A stretch of DNA of 64,000 bases from assembly GCF_032062135.1 (NCBI RefSeq), contig NC_092859.1, forward strand, positions 70,451,111 to 70,515,110, read 5' to 3'. Below, one piece after another: positions 1 through 11,490 of the stretch (within the stretch, counting starts at the first letter, position 1; each line of letters starts with the position of its first letter). Source of the DNA: Pyxicephalus adspersus (lineage: Eukaryota; Chordata; Amphibia; Anura; Pyxicephalidae). The notes beneath the pieces are model-generated. The model was not told the origin of the DNA, ran no database searches, and saw only the letters and a list, made by a program, of their open reading frames with translations. Made by a program: the position numbers and the translations under genes.

Positions 1-116
1 CGGTCGTCCGGACGATGGACGACACCGACTGTACACACGCCAGATTTTCGCCCGATAATTGGCCGATGCCGATTATCGGGCGATAAAAATCTGACGTGTG
101 TACGTAGCTTTAAACA
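1..116. repeat. Palindromic MITE fragment cut by the window edge
   Basis: Bases 31-59 and 72-103 form an inverted repeat: the left arm starts gtacacacgc and the right arm ends acgtgtgtac, with complementary gcccgataat/attatcgggc cores. Related sequence is seen near 30705-30790 and 46640-46790. It resembles non-autonomous DNA transposons common in frog genomes. The family name is not determined. Confidence 0.65.
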
Positions 117-123
117 GGGAATC

Positions 124-212
124 AGACATTCCCTCTCATGGTAATCTTCCAGGTTCATGCCTTTCAATGGCAGTAATTGATTTCCACCAGGCAATGTTTG
201 AGGGGATGATAG
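124..212. repeat. Half copy of a palindromic MITE (family B)
   Basis: It carries the ccaccaggcaatgttt core and the caatggcagtaattgatt segment seen in the full copies at 16649, 33005 and 56989. Only one arm is recognisable. Confidence 0.55.
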
Positions 213-821
213 ATTCCCTATTTTATATATAGAACCCTAAAAGTGAAATTTCTGTGCCATAGTTCCAATCTTATTTCCTGTCCACCTTGGAGTTTTAGGT
301 ATCTCTCCCCTCATTGGGGAATTCCTACTACTCATTTTGCAATCTTTATAATATATCAGTATCCAACAATGAGTGCGTGATCCCCTACCTCTTCACCATA
401 ATGGTTGAAACAGGAGACAAGGGAAAATTTTATTTTGGTGGCAGAGATCTTCTATAGGAAGGAAAATCTCTCCAAAAAGACAGAAGGATGAACATACAGA
501 ACCTGACAAGTTTTATCTGCTACTCTAATCGAACACTTTAAAAATGTCTTTGCATAGATTAGGTATAGTTTAATATACCTATTATATTAGTTTTAGATAG
601 TTTAATTTCTATAACCATCATTTTGGAAATCCTGTAAACCATATAGAAATGTCTGATGTATATTTGCATTGGCAGGTATCTAAAACTTCTTGGCAATCTG
701 TTATGACCTTCTTCAAAAGTCTGAGCTGGAAGCAAGCATATTTATATTTTCAAACAGGGTACTGAGTTATTTCTGCACATTTACTGCATAAATGCTGACC
801 TTTCTGCTTTTCTGTTATAGG

Positions 822-881
822 CTACTTATTGGCACCTCAGCATTGAAACCTTTGCAGCAATGAACTGGTCAGACTGGCTTG
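822..881 (+). CDS. Candidate first exon of an unrecognised gene (coding part 860-881)
   Basis: A good acceptor (pyrimidine tract then ttatag) precedes 822 and a gtaaat donor follows 881. The first ATG, at 860, has G at -3 and opens a short reading frame MNWSDWL that ends in phase 1. It joins in frame to the next candidate exon at 1139. Position 822 may be a splice border or simply lie in a first exon. I do not recognise the protein. Support comes from three consecutive compatible borders only. Confidence 0.4.
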
Positions 882-1138
882 GTAAATTGAAGTACCTCTT
901 TGCAATCCTGCTAAGGAAACTAACTACATTGACTAGATTCAATCCAACTTTTTAGAAGCTGATTTTTTCTGAATATTTCTACCTGTATACAAAACAAACT
1001 TGTTTCAATTTTAAGGTTCTAATTCCGTGTCTCAAGTGACAAATCACTATCCTAGACAGCAGAACAAGTTTTAAACCAGTTGTTTTTGTTTCGACTTTCA
1101 TTGTGTTCTTTTCTGTTGTGCATTTCTTTGTTTTACAG

Positions 1139-1227
1139 GCTGGTTAGTCTGCATTTTATGCTATGGACTGGAGTCCATTAGGACTTGTATAGTAAGCCTG
1201 GAGCATGACCACTCTGCACATCTACTT
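1139..1227 (+). CDS. Candidate second exon of the unrecognised gene
   Basis: It is bordered by a strong acceptor (tttctttgttttacag) and a strong gtaagt donor. The 89 nt enter in phase 1 and leave in phase 0 with no stop. The translation starts GWLVCILCYGLESIRTC, a hydrophobic stretch that could be a membrane or amphipathic helix, then becomes more polar (SLEHDHSAHLL). No family was recognised. Confidence 0.45.
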
Positions 1228-1308
1228 GTAAGTTGCACCTGACAAGGAGCACTACTATTGATTTGTATTTAATAATTAATGTATTCTGGAGACGGGAAAA
1301 ACTCTCAG

Positions 1309-1554
1309 GCATCGCAAAGCTTTCAGTCATTTCAGGGCTATAATGACTCAAGTTTGGATGATTGTTTTGTAACGGGATTTTTGAAACAAACAAAATGGAG
1401 ATGGAAAGTCAGAGACATAGCAGCATCTTCTCCAGATTTTCCAGGAACTACAGGTCTGAAAGCAGCATCAAGTCTTGGTATAACACCTGCTATTCTCAAG
1501 AAAAAACAACTTACTCCTTTTGGAAAGCTTTACATAGACAAGCTTCAGCATTCG
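1309..1554 (+). CDS. Candidate third exon of the unrecognised gene
   Basis: This 246-nt open segment (82 codons, phase 0 in and out) ends at a near-consensus donor, TCG|gtaagt. The reading frame also runs upstream to an ATG at 1279, but the 81-nt intron 1228-1308 with acceptor ctctcag joins it to the second candidate exon in frame. Two other in-frame CAG acceptors (after 1326 and 1335) would shorten it. The product is polar and basic towards the end (ILKKKQLTPFGKLYIDKLQ). No domain is recognised. No continuation was found with confidence before 11 kb, so the gene would be partial or its other exons are unseen. Confidence 0.45.
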
Positions 1555-3368
1555 GTAAGTGTCATTATTTACCTTTTTCTCTGTAAAAGGAGGGGTTTTC
1601 AAAATTTTTTTGTAGGTTAATTCAGTAAGGCAGGCCAGTAAACCCTGACTATTTTGCTACAGATTACAATAAAAAAAAATAACTGATATGTAGACATGGC
1701 AAACAACTGACAACTAAAAATACTTCTTTTCTCTATTTTTATTTTGCATTGCATCTAGTGCACCCAATATTCTGCAACCTTAGGGTTTCTGTCTCCATGT
1801 ATGAACTGCAGCAATGGCTGCGTGTAATTGTTTCGCTTACATTTTCTTTAATCATCTCGTATTCATAGCTTGTGCACAATTTGTCCCTTTAAAAAAACCT
1901 TTCATAGCAACAATCTAAATATCATATTTTCCTGGGTCCTCTGAGGTCTACACCTGCCACAACAATGTGGTAAAACACTTCCCCTGCTATAGTTCCTATA
2001 GAAGGTAAATACCATATGGTTCCTATAGGGAATATATACCACCATATTATCAGCCCATGATATTTACCACTTTGTAACTAAAATACAGTTTTATAAGTAG
2101 AGTGCCCCTTGTCCTAAAAGTGTTTATTAACCTTGCAGCAAGGAACTAAATATGTGCCACTGCGTATATTCCTAGTTCTCAGTCTCATGGCCAATAGTAA
2201 AAATTACCCATAGCTAAAACTCAACTCTTATCTCTCCATCACTGGTATCAACATGTTCACTTGGTCTTCTTTCTGGTTTGGATTTTCAGCCATCCTGATT
2301 GGCCAAGCTGGAATGAAGTAATGACATTCCATCGTTCCTGGAACCCAAGTATGCAGGGAGTGTACATGCATACATGCATACATGCAACAAAAGAATGTGA
2401 ACAAACTGCTACATTTGTTTTTTTGCAGATAGGATAGTCCCTGTTCTTTCTGCAATAAAGAACTGCCTGTTCACTATGACCATACTGCTAAACTAGGTCT
2501 AAGGTTTAAACATTTATATATATATACATATATTCCACACACACACATTACATTTATATCCATTAAATAACTGAAAACTGTTCTGCATTCCCTCATTCCC
2601 AGCATATCCACTGTGCATAGTTAGTGCAGCAGTACAATATGTACCTATTTATAAAACTGTGTTCTAACTAATTATTTTCCATATTTGTGCCTCTGCCTGA
2701 ATCATTAGTTCTGAATAAACGGATGGCATATTTTTCTTTCTGATTCATTCTTCAGGGGGACAGTACCAAGTTTTTCTTTTTTTTTTTTTATGTAAATGCC
2801 AGTAAACATACTAGAAGAAAGCTAAAGGTAAAAATAATGAAAAGGTTCTTACAACAGTTTAGTATGAAGAATGATGTTGATGTGAATTTACATTTCAAAC
2901 AGAGATACAGTATTTGTTCGGATTTACACCTGATCTTCGGGTATAAAACTCCCTCAACCCCTTCTAACTTACTGCTGGGATAAAAATCATTAGGTGCCTA
3001 AAGCCTTGGTAACTTGATGTTCTATTACATTCTGCTTAGTTCCTGCTTACATTCTGATCAGGTTCTTCCAAGTCAAAGTGGACACATCCTATTGGCTGGC
3101 TTTTCTGAATGAGCCAGAGATTATGTCATGGGGATAAGCAGGGAAAGGCCATTGCTGCATTGGATCAGTGGTTCCCTGAGAAGTTATGCTGTCAAGTGAC
3201 CTGAAAGACAGATTTAGGTAAGTATATCGCTTTTCACAAAGTAAGACCTGGTTTCATCCTGTGGGATGGGTTGGTGGTACTGAAGGGATGCATTTTCATG
3301 ACACAGGATTCCCCAACCTCCTGTAGCTTTACCTAGACCAGAAGCTGCAAATGTGGAGTTCATCTGCA

Positions 3369-3382
3369 GCACCACCTAGTGG
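3369..3382 (-). promoter_or_regulatory. CTCF-type motif
   Basis: The minus strand reads ccactaggtggtgc, 13 of 14 positions of the consensus CCASYAGRKGGCRS. It points away from the plus-strand motif at 4279. Binding is inferred, not shown. Confidence 0.35.
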
Positions 3383-3995
3383 TGAAATGTGGTGTTAACA
3401 ACACAAGTACTTTATCATTCTATAAAAGCTGATGAATAAACAAACAAAACATTAAAACCACTGACAAATGCAGTGAATAACATTTTTACAATGGCATCTG
3501 TAATGTGTGGGATAAATTAGGTATTAAGTGAAAAGTCAGTCCTTGAAGTTGATGTTGGAATTATGTTTAACAGGCAAGCAATCTGAGTCACATTGTTGTA
3601 CAGCTTTTCTGATCAATTCCCCCTAATTTATGAGAAGTGTTAGTGGAATTTCTTAAGCAACTAAGGTGCTTTAGGATCATCCATAGAAACTCAAAATCTC
3701 TATTTGATCTCTCTTTGATTCTTCAATATAGTCATGTTTCCTTGATGGATTGAAGCACAGAATATATAAAGGACCACAATTACCTTTGTATACAGGTACT
3801 GTATTTGCTAAAGTGTATGCTGTAGTGCATTGTTAAAGCCACCAGCTGGCTTATGCATGTACATCTAAACACCTAAACACGAGTTCTTTATTGTAGGACA
3901 CTTGCCGACTGATTAATTTCAGTGCCTGTCCCTCATTTAGAATCAAGTCTCTTTTTACTTCTTTTTCCTTCAGTTGTCCCACTTTTTGGGTTTAA

Positions 3996-3999
<4 letters not shown>

Positions 4000-4042
<43 letters not shown>
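4000..4042. repeat. (TA)n microsatellite
   Basis: About 21 TA units, 95 bases before the assembly gap. Confidence 0.9.
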
Positions 4043-4044
<2 letters not shown>

Positions 4045-4136
4045 TTAATCGCCTTATCCAGACTCCAAAGTAGTTTATGCCTTTTTTGAAAGATAATAAC
4101 ATGGCAATGGTTTGCGTACTAAGCTTCAGGATGGAG

Positions 4137-4188
4137 NNNNNNNNNNNNNNNNNNNNNNNNNNNNNNNNNNNNNNNNNNNNNNNNNNNN
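4137..4188. other. Assembly gap (52 Ns)
   Basis: A run of N; sequence unknown. It lies outside the SH3TC2 exons, so it cannot account for the missing exon 12. Confidence 0.99.
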
Positions 4189-4278
4189 GTGATTGTGCAT
4201 TGTTTTTCATAATATTTTCTATATTTTGCTCAGGGCTTTCAGTTTTAATGTAAAATAATTATGATTTATATATTCAAA

Positions 4279-4292
4279 CCAGCAGGTGGCGC
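4279..4292 (+). promoter_or_regulatory. CTCF-type motif, full consensus match
   Basis: Ccagcaggtggcgc fits all 14 positions of CCASYAGRKGGCRS and is followed by tctgg, as in many bound vertebrate sites. Together with the 3369 motif it gives a divergent pair 0.9 kb apart, upstream of SH3TC2. Confidence 0.5.
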
Positions 4293-5016
4293 TCTGGGCT
4301 CCTTTTATCTTTACCAGGTGAATACTAACTACCTTTATGAGAAAGTTTGTCACCTACAGTGCTGAATAGCTAAAGCTCATGTAAGCCAGAGATGTTTTTT
4401 TTTTTAACATCCCTTCTATACAGGGTTTCTTTACACTTTTTAAAGGAAACCCAGTATATTCCACAAAATCCTTGCCATGGGCACACCTTGTATTAAATTT
4501 GAAATAAAATATATATCATTAATTAATTAATATTTAATACACAATAAAAAGTAGTGTGAATTAGTTAATTTCTTATTGCATATTTGTTTATTTACTTGCA
4601 GTCTTTTGAAAAGGAATGAACAAATATCATAAATAATGTGTGCTTCCATTACATGCATGTGTCAAGTATATGTTTAACCAGGTGTAAAGTTTATTATTCA
4701 AGGATGGTTGAAAAAGGCCAGGGCCAAGTGTCCTGAATATTGCTGAACTCCTAAGTGGGGTGAGGTAGGAGTAAGGGTCATAGTACATTGTGCACTGCCT
4801 TCTTGCTGCCAGCTCTCATGAATAAACAATAAACATTTACTACTAATCATACCATGCCAGTATTTCTCCTACTGTTACTAAACAGTAATAGATACCTAAC
4901 ATGGTAAAGCAAACATTCCACTAAAACTGAAGGTTTGCATACATCGTTTGTCTCACTTTCCTCTAAACCAAAACACCTGCTATTAATAGGTGCAATGGCT
5001 TCAGAAACTATTCAGC

Positions 5017-5555
5017 CCCCGTCCCTTTTTAATATTGTTATGTTGCAGCCTGATGCTACAATCATTTAAACTATTATCATTCCTCATTATTCTAGACTCT
5101 GTACCCCGTAATGACAAAGTAAAAATGCAGTAATGTGGACAATTTAGTAAATATATTAGGAGAAAAAACTGAAACACTTACCTAAGTATTCAGACCCTTT
5201 ACTTAGTACTTAGTTGTAGCACCTTTGGCAGCAATTACAGCCTCTAATCTTTCTGGGTATGATGTAACAAGTTTTACAGAGCTGTATTGGGGGATTTTCT
5301 GCCATTCTTCTTTGCAAATTCTTTCAATCTCAGTCAGGTTGGATGGGGACTGTTGGTGGACAGCCATTTTCAGGTCTACCGAGATGTTCGACAAGTTTCA
5401 AGTCAGGGCTCTGGCTGGGCCGCTCTAAGACAGTCCCTAAACCACATCTGTGTTGTCCTCACTGTATGCTTTAGGTCATGTTGGAAGATGAATCTTCGGC
5501 ATAGTCTGAGGTTCAGAGCGCTGTGGAACAGAAGAGCCTGTGACCTATAACTAAA
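5017..5555 (-). mobile_element. Tc1/mariner-like transposon fragment, transposase antisense
   Basis: The stretch 5188-5535 reads as the reverse complement of a Tc1-family transposase gene. The minus strand encodes AVIAAKGATTKY at the C-terminal end, preceded by degenerate transposase sequence with frameshifts and stops. Only about the 3' half of the element is present, so it is inactive. Confidence 0.85.
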
Positions 5556-5559
5556 GAAA

Positions 5560-8400
5560 ACTTACAAAGTTCCTTAACCCGAAAAAAGGGGGGAAATATA
5601 TACATACTGAATCCACGTGATTTTAATTATTTCTCACAGAAGTAAATGTTTTAAAACACATTTTGGAGGTATTTTGTGGCCTATGATTTCTCTTGAGTCA
5701 AAACCTTTTCCTGAATTCTCAGGTAAAAATAATGGTTTCATGGTTGATGGTTGTCTTCAGGCCAAAGGTTCCCATTTTTACACTAGAAAACATGCACGCA
5801 GTGGGGGGAAAGTGATCCATTTGGCAGTCTTGCAAAACTGGCCCAGCCCTTGGGTGAAAACATATACTACCATTGATCTAAATGGTTCCTTTTACTGTGG
5901 TTAAAAAATAACCTCACACAAACCAATAATGATCACCTTCTGACCACATTATTCAGTACAGACTTGGCAATGATCCCATTACTAGGATCACACAACCTGT
6001 AAATATAAGATGCTCACTTTATTATAGCCCTGTAGTATTTACTGTATTATTAACTAAGCTCTGGTTATAAAGTGTAAATAGTGGCAAGCCAGGATGGACC
6101 TCAGGACAGGCAACATCTCTAGGTCTGTGAAATGTTTAAAGCTGCTTTCAAATCTATTGGAGTTATTTTATTAAAACAAAGTGAGTTGTGTAAATTGTGT
6201 TTTTGTGAATACCAGATATACTGAATAAGACAATGATGTTGTCACAAACCGTTTCCTCATCTCCAGCATGTTAAATATAATCCAATAAAACTGTTATCAA
6301 CTAATAAAATTGTATCAAATGTGCTTACACTGAGGATTATTAGTATCAGTGTGATATTCTGCGCATAGGTACTTTGGGTGTAGATATTGTGTTCTAACAC
6401 TGGGAAAAATAAGGTTTTATTTTTTTTCCGTGACTGTTTTGTGGGATTTTTCCCTCCCTTTTATTCCATGTGGCACTGGGACAAGAAATTAAGGATTTGT
6501 TGTCACAAAACTATCCTAAAATTTGTGGTTCTGTTACCACAATCTTGTGATCCAGATCTCATCAAACACAAAGTCTGGGACCCTCACTGCGGAAGCAGAA
6601 TACTTTGGTCAAAAATGCTGATAAACACCTCCTTGGCTTGCAGATTGGACTAAAAATGATGAATTACTCCTATGTAAATCATCGTCATTACGGATATAGT
6701 AATTACAGCAGGGGTTCCCTAAGATCTGAAAGATATTTCAAAGGCTCCCCCATGTTAAAAAGGTCTAGAAAGGCTGCCTGTCTAGAAGCACTGATGGATA
6801 CATACTTGAGCTTAAAACATGCTATGTTTTTTGTTTTTCCAGTGTCCATCAAGCCTACTTTCAATAAGATCCTATAACTCATATGACCCAAGTCAAGTTT
6901 CCATGGGCCCGTGTGCAAGATGGAAAACAAATGGCACAAAACACACACAAAAAATACAGGATAACTTTAAAATGTTTGTTCTGGTCTTCCTAAATTCATT
7001 AATGTGTAAATACTTTTAAAAATGCCCCAGCAAGTGTCTACCTGCTGCCTAAAGCCCAGCAGACTAATTACTAAAGTACGTTTTCAAGCACATTACCCAA
7101 ATGGATTGTAAAAATGACAATATGAGAGAAGTGGACAGAGAGAACTGAGATCAGGGAAGTATTCCCTTGTACAAGCTTGATAAGGAACTACTGAGACATT
7201 CCTTCCCAGTGTGGGAGGGAGGGGTTGTGCATTGCATACTCCCAGCTTAGAAAACAGTGCAGGCTCCACTTGCAAATACACACAGTCACACACCTAAATC
7301 CTGAGACATTCTTCTGCCATGCTCTGCACTACACTAGAGCCAGTAATCAGAGGAAGCAGTGCGGGCCTGGTAAGCAGACTATATAATATTTTCTGTTTGC
7401 ATAGGAATGATTTGACTTGGCTGTACTGCATTTATTTAGAGTGGAGTTAAGGCTGGTGGAAGCTATTTGACATGTGTACACACCTTACTTTATCTCTGGC
7501 TGTCAATGCCAGGGCTATATGAGCTATAATAGGGATATATTTATAGAACTAGCAAACATAATATTATTACTTTGGAGAGAAGTTACTTGTCAGGAATGTT
7601 TTCCTCACTTACACAGTTACTATAATGTAACTCACTAATGTTACCCAATATACTAACATAAATATTTTTGATATATATTTTTTTGTCTTATTTACAATTT
7701 TTGGTTATGTTTGGTTAATGGTCAATTTTTCGTAATGTTTCGTTATCCCTTTTCTAAAATGGGGACTAATTTTTAAAAACATGCCATTGGCCATGCCATG
7801 TAATGAGATACAGTGGGCAGGTTTGCCATTAGTTCATAACTGGAAGAATTATTTAGCTCTACTGTGAGTCCCTATAATGAGATATGTTATATTCCAGTCT
7901 GTGCTCAGTTCCAGTCTATGGTTGCATAGGTATTCCCCAGTGGTCTACATTTGATTTGGAGGTCACTAGACACTGCATTTCATTTTGACTTGTCATAAAT
8001 CATGCTTTGGCACGTATATTGTCAATGATTAGACAACATTTTCAGTGCCGTTATTTGTGATGTGAATGTTATCTACCACACAGATTCTAAAGGTTAGCCT
8101 TAGGATCCTTTTAAATCTTTTAGTCATCACCACCTTGATTACTGTACTGTGTCATTCCATAAATCATGTTCTTACAATACCTGGGGGGGCAATTAAAACT
8201 GCATACAAATTGCTGTTACCCATGCTAACCCCTCAGTTCTGATCTATGATTTATTCAAAGTCTAAAAGCTTGCATGGTGTTGGGTGGTAAAGGTAGATTC
8301 ATTACTTTTCCTTTGCTCTAAATTTTATGTATAAATAAGACGTATTTAGGGCATTCCATTTTCTGCACTGTGCCTTCAGGGTCAGTTCACGTTTTCTTAG
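5560..8400. other. Intergenic, repeat fragments only
   Basis: A short copy of the 'ggggttcc' repeat lies near 6708-6775 (compare 14255-14310 and 59430-59660). An isolated strong donor CCTG|gtaagc (exon side ending 7369) follows a moderately GC-rich patch at 7200-7370 and may belong to a non-coding first exon. Open frames here are short and show no homology that I recognise. Confidence 0.4.
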
Positions 8401-8405
8401 AGATG

Positions 8406-8595
8406 TATAGCTTTTCCTCTTGTGTTTTTTATGGCTTTTAAAAAGAACCTGTGCTGAGAGAAATATGAGGGCTGCCAATAATGGCATGTCAAAATTCTTG
8501 TATAGCTTTTCCTCTTGTGTTTTTTATGGCTTTTAAAAAGAACCTGTGCTGAGAGAAATATGAGGGCTGCCAATAATGGCATGTCAAAATTCTTG
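8406..8595. repeat. Perfect 95-bp tandem duplication
   Basis: Bases 8406-8500 and 8501-8595 are identical, both starting tatagcttttcctcttgtgt and ending aaaattcttg. Confidence 0.97.
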
Positions 8596-9131
8596 GTGCA
8601 TGGCTATCTTTGAATTTTATAGTAATTGACAAGGAACAGTCATGCAGTTAGTGAGCTCAGAACTGGTAATCTGCATATTTGTTCCAACTCATTTACTTGG
8701 TATTGAAGTCAAAGTAATGAAAATTGTGTTACAAAATGAGCAAAAGCAGTCTCTTAGATTTTCTGTACAGGTGTTTTAGGGCACCTTCGCACCTGGCAAT
8801 TCCACTGCAGACCTAAACAGCCATCCTTCCAAAACCAGCTTGTTATATCTCTTGGATGTCCAGGTGGCAAGATCTCGTGAGTTCCTAGTTCTCGTCCAAC
8901 GTTTATGTTGAACAATCATAACGCACATGTAAACACCAACGTTTATGTTGGATTTGAAGGTCATTTTATATTATGGAAGATTCAGCAGAATATGTTAAAG
9001 CACTTGAAAGCATGAAGTTGAAACTTCAGGATGACTTGCCTAAAGTTTGTAAAAATTGTAAAAAAAATAGTTTGTAATTCAAATCAATAACATCTACACC
9101 AAAATTGAAAATTATTTTTAGGGTAAATGAC

Positions 9132-9482
9132 TCTTTAAAATGGAACTAAACCCACAATACTCACCTGTCCCCATTGTGTTGCAGAGCTTGCCATATATTT
9201 ATTCTTGTCTTCCTGGAAACACTTTTTGGCCATCTTGGTTGGCTGGGATGACATAACTGCTGAAGTTTATTCATTCCCTGCATTTGCAGGGAGAGCTGTC
9301 ATTGCCTGGTATCCTGGCAACCAAAGCAGAGCGGCGCATGTGCAGCTCAGATTTTCTGACATATACCCAGGGGGATCAGGCAGGTAGGAGGGATTTTTTG
9401 CAGAAGGGACATCGCCTGTCCCTTTTAGCAATAATGACCTGCCTGATTGTGGATTTTAAAAGTGAAACTTTAGCTCATCTTT
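9132..9482. repeat. Frog interspersed repeat, 'ggaactaaac' family
   Basis: It starts taaaatggaactaaaccc and carries the GC-richer middle (gcaaccaaagcagagcggcg) usual in this repeat class. Related starts occur at 40530 and 43055. The open frame inside is not a gene. Confidence 0.6.
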
Positions 9483-9729
9483 AAGCCTAAAACATGCATT
9501 AAAATAAGCCTATAGGAACAGGTTCTGACACTGCAGTGTGGTTTAATCACATTGATGATTCTACTGCTGAACACAATGCAGCTCTGATAACTTCTGTATC
9601 CAGCGTCAGTGTGTACAAGTTTATGCCACAATCATAACGCACATATTATATGGTAAACCAAATAACTTGGTTTAGGTGGTACCAATAATATATACTGGTA
9701 AAGCTTTAGCACAAAAAGACATTTAGACA

Positions 9730-10000
9730 GTTGTGTACTTCCAACCATGTGACAATAATTCAGTCAATCTTATCCTTGACCTGTATGCGTACCTAGCTTT
9801 TCCTTTCTTGCTGAGTTGGTATATCTGCTGCCGTGTTGTTGCTGACTCCTGTTCGGCTAACAACCATTGTTTTTCCTGCACCTGTATGTTCCTCTGCCTG
9901 ATTTGCAAACCTGCGATCTGCACAGATCCAGCACCTCTAGACTGTCTTTAGATCATCCATTGTATCTAAGCCCGCTGAACGCACTTTTTCCAATCTTTGT
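9730..10000. repeat. Probable interspersed repeat fragment
   Basis: Compositionally distinct, C- and T-rich sequence (ctgttcggctaacaacc, gcgatctgcacagatccagc) without splice sites or a coding signal. It resembles dispersed frog repeats. The family is unknown. Confidence 0.35.
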
Positions 10001-10554
10001 CCTTCTATGCCTACAAACTCAAAGGGGTGATTAAGAGGATATGTATGGGAAGTCCACTTGACCACTACTCAATACATACCAGTTAAACCAGTCTGGAGTA
10101 GAGGAACACAAATGGTCTGCCCAAACTACTCAACAGTACTCAACACACTTGGGCATGAACTGTTAGGCAGATTTTGTCCATCATCTATACTTGACCTTAC
10201 AAATGCTTTTTCCCTATTTTTGGGTCAAGATTCATAGCTTGGTAAATATTATTTGTAAGGCTTAGATAAAGTCAAATGGCAAAAACAGAATATGGACGTT
10301 CGTAATGGAAATTGGGAGGTGGAGACTTCACTCCTTCCAAATGTTGTTTAAGAGTTTACTGGGGGTGCCTACCTTGTTTTATCTATTGGGAGAGACTTTC
10401 AGATAGAGAGAAACATGAAGGAGGCCTTGTTTGTAGGAAATGTTGAGCAAGGGCTGTTTGATTTTTAAGTATTTTACAAGAATAGTTTTGTGGTTTTTCT
10501 TGATTATTATGTCAATAAAGTCCACAAACTCACCTGTTTACATTCCAGCACGTT

Positions 10555-11055
10555 CCAGATGATCTGCTATCCCGGGTCTGAATTAGAGATATTTCCTTTC
10601 ACTTTCTGTTCATTATCTGGAATCAAGTCATTACCAGCAGAGCCTTTAAATCACATTGCCTCTGCCAACCTGATTTCTTCCCATAGTATATCCTGCTGCC
10701 ATGCACATCAGTGCTGCCATCAGTAAATGATGCACACACTTGCCCATCCACATAATCTAAAAGAAAATGGGATTCATCAGTCCAGGTGACCTTCTTTCAT
10801 TGATAGAAGGTTCAGTTCTGCTACTTACATGCCCACTGTGGACGTTTTCAGAAAGGGTCAAAATTGGTACTTTGACTGGTCTGGGGCTCCACAGCACTAT
10901 AAGTAGCAAGCTTCCAACACATCACCTAAGAATTACCCGATCGCTTTCTGCCTAATATAACACTTGTACAACACAGGTTCCATAGTTACAGGATAATCAG
11001 TTATAATTATTTCACATGTCATTGGTATTAATGTTTGGCTGATCAGTGTACCTAT
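10555..11055 (-). mobile_element. Tc1-like element, internally deleted, transposase antisense
   Basis: Bases 10740-10900 read as the reverse complement of a Tc1-type transposase gene (catccacataatctaaaaga, then ccaggtgaccttctttcatt and tgcccactgtggacg). The end at 11025-11055 (ttggctgatcagtgta) resembles a terminal repeat of the same family. The middle is deleted and no open transposase remains. It stops about 430 bp before the acceptor of the SH3TC2 start exon. Confidence 0.75.
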
Positions 11056-11426
11056 TCTGGATACATCAATTAGTGTAAACTTAATACTGGACTTTTAGGT
11101 TTAATACAGTGGAGGGTTCTAATCAAACTTCTGCTTTGTGTGGACAAACTTTAAATTATTTTTCTTTTCTGAGCAAATGTTCTTAGGCTATTTTGTCATA
11201 AGCCTTTCTATAAAAGGATAGAACTGCTCATAGTTTGCATTTATACACACTCACCATATTAGACTATTTCATGTGAACAGTGACAATTATCTATGATAAC
11301 ATGATACATTCTAAGACTGAGAAAAATATATGGTGGGAGTATAGGAAACAGGCCAAAAGTAATTAGGGAATGCCAGGAATCCGGGAACAGGCAGTGGGAC
11401 AATGCATCATGTTGCCAGGGAACTCA

Positions 11427-11440
11427 TATGCATATAATAG
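11427..11440 (+). promoter_or_regulatory. Possible TATA-like element, weak
   Basis: Tatgcatataataggag lies 170-185 bases before the start codon. If transcription began here the acceptor at 11490 would be unused. AT-rich words are common in this window, so this is only a candidate. Confidence 0.15.
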
Positions 11441-11490
11441 GAGAGCCATTTTCCCTCATTTCACATTCCATCTCCTCCTCCTGCCCACAG

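Larger units (their letters stand above)
1555..4136. other. Intergenic, no gene seen
   Basis: AT-rich sequence. Around 2210-2460 it resembles a frog interspersed repeat (compare 9132-9482). A strong isolated donor (TTTAG|gtaagt, exon side ending 3217) lies downstream of an inverted CCAAT box (attgg near 3090) and could mark a non-coding first exon. Nothing else is supported. Confidence 0.4.

Noticed and set aside
6901..6960. MGPC start at 6902 as a lipid-anchored exon
   Set aside because: No donor in the right phase nearby and no similarity beyond the first residues.
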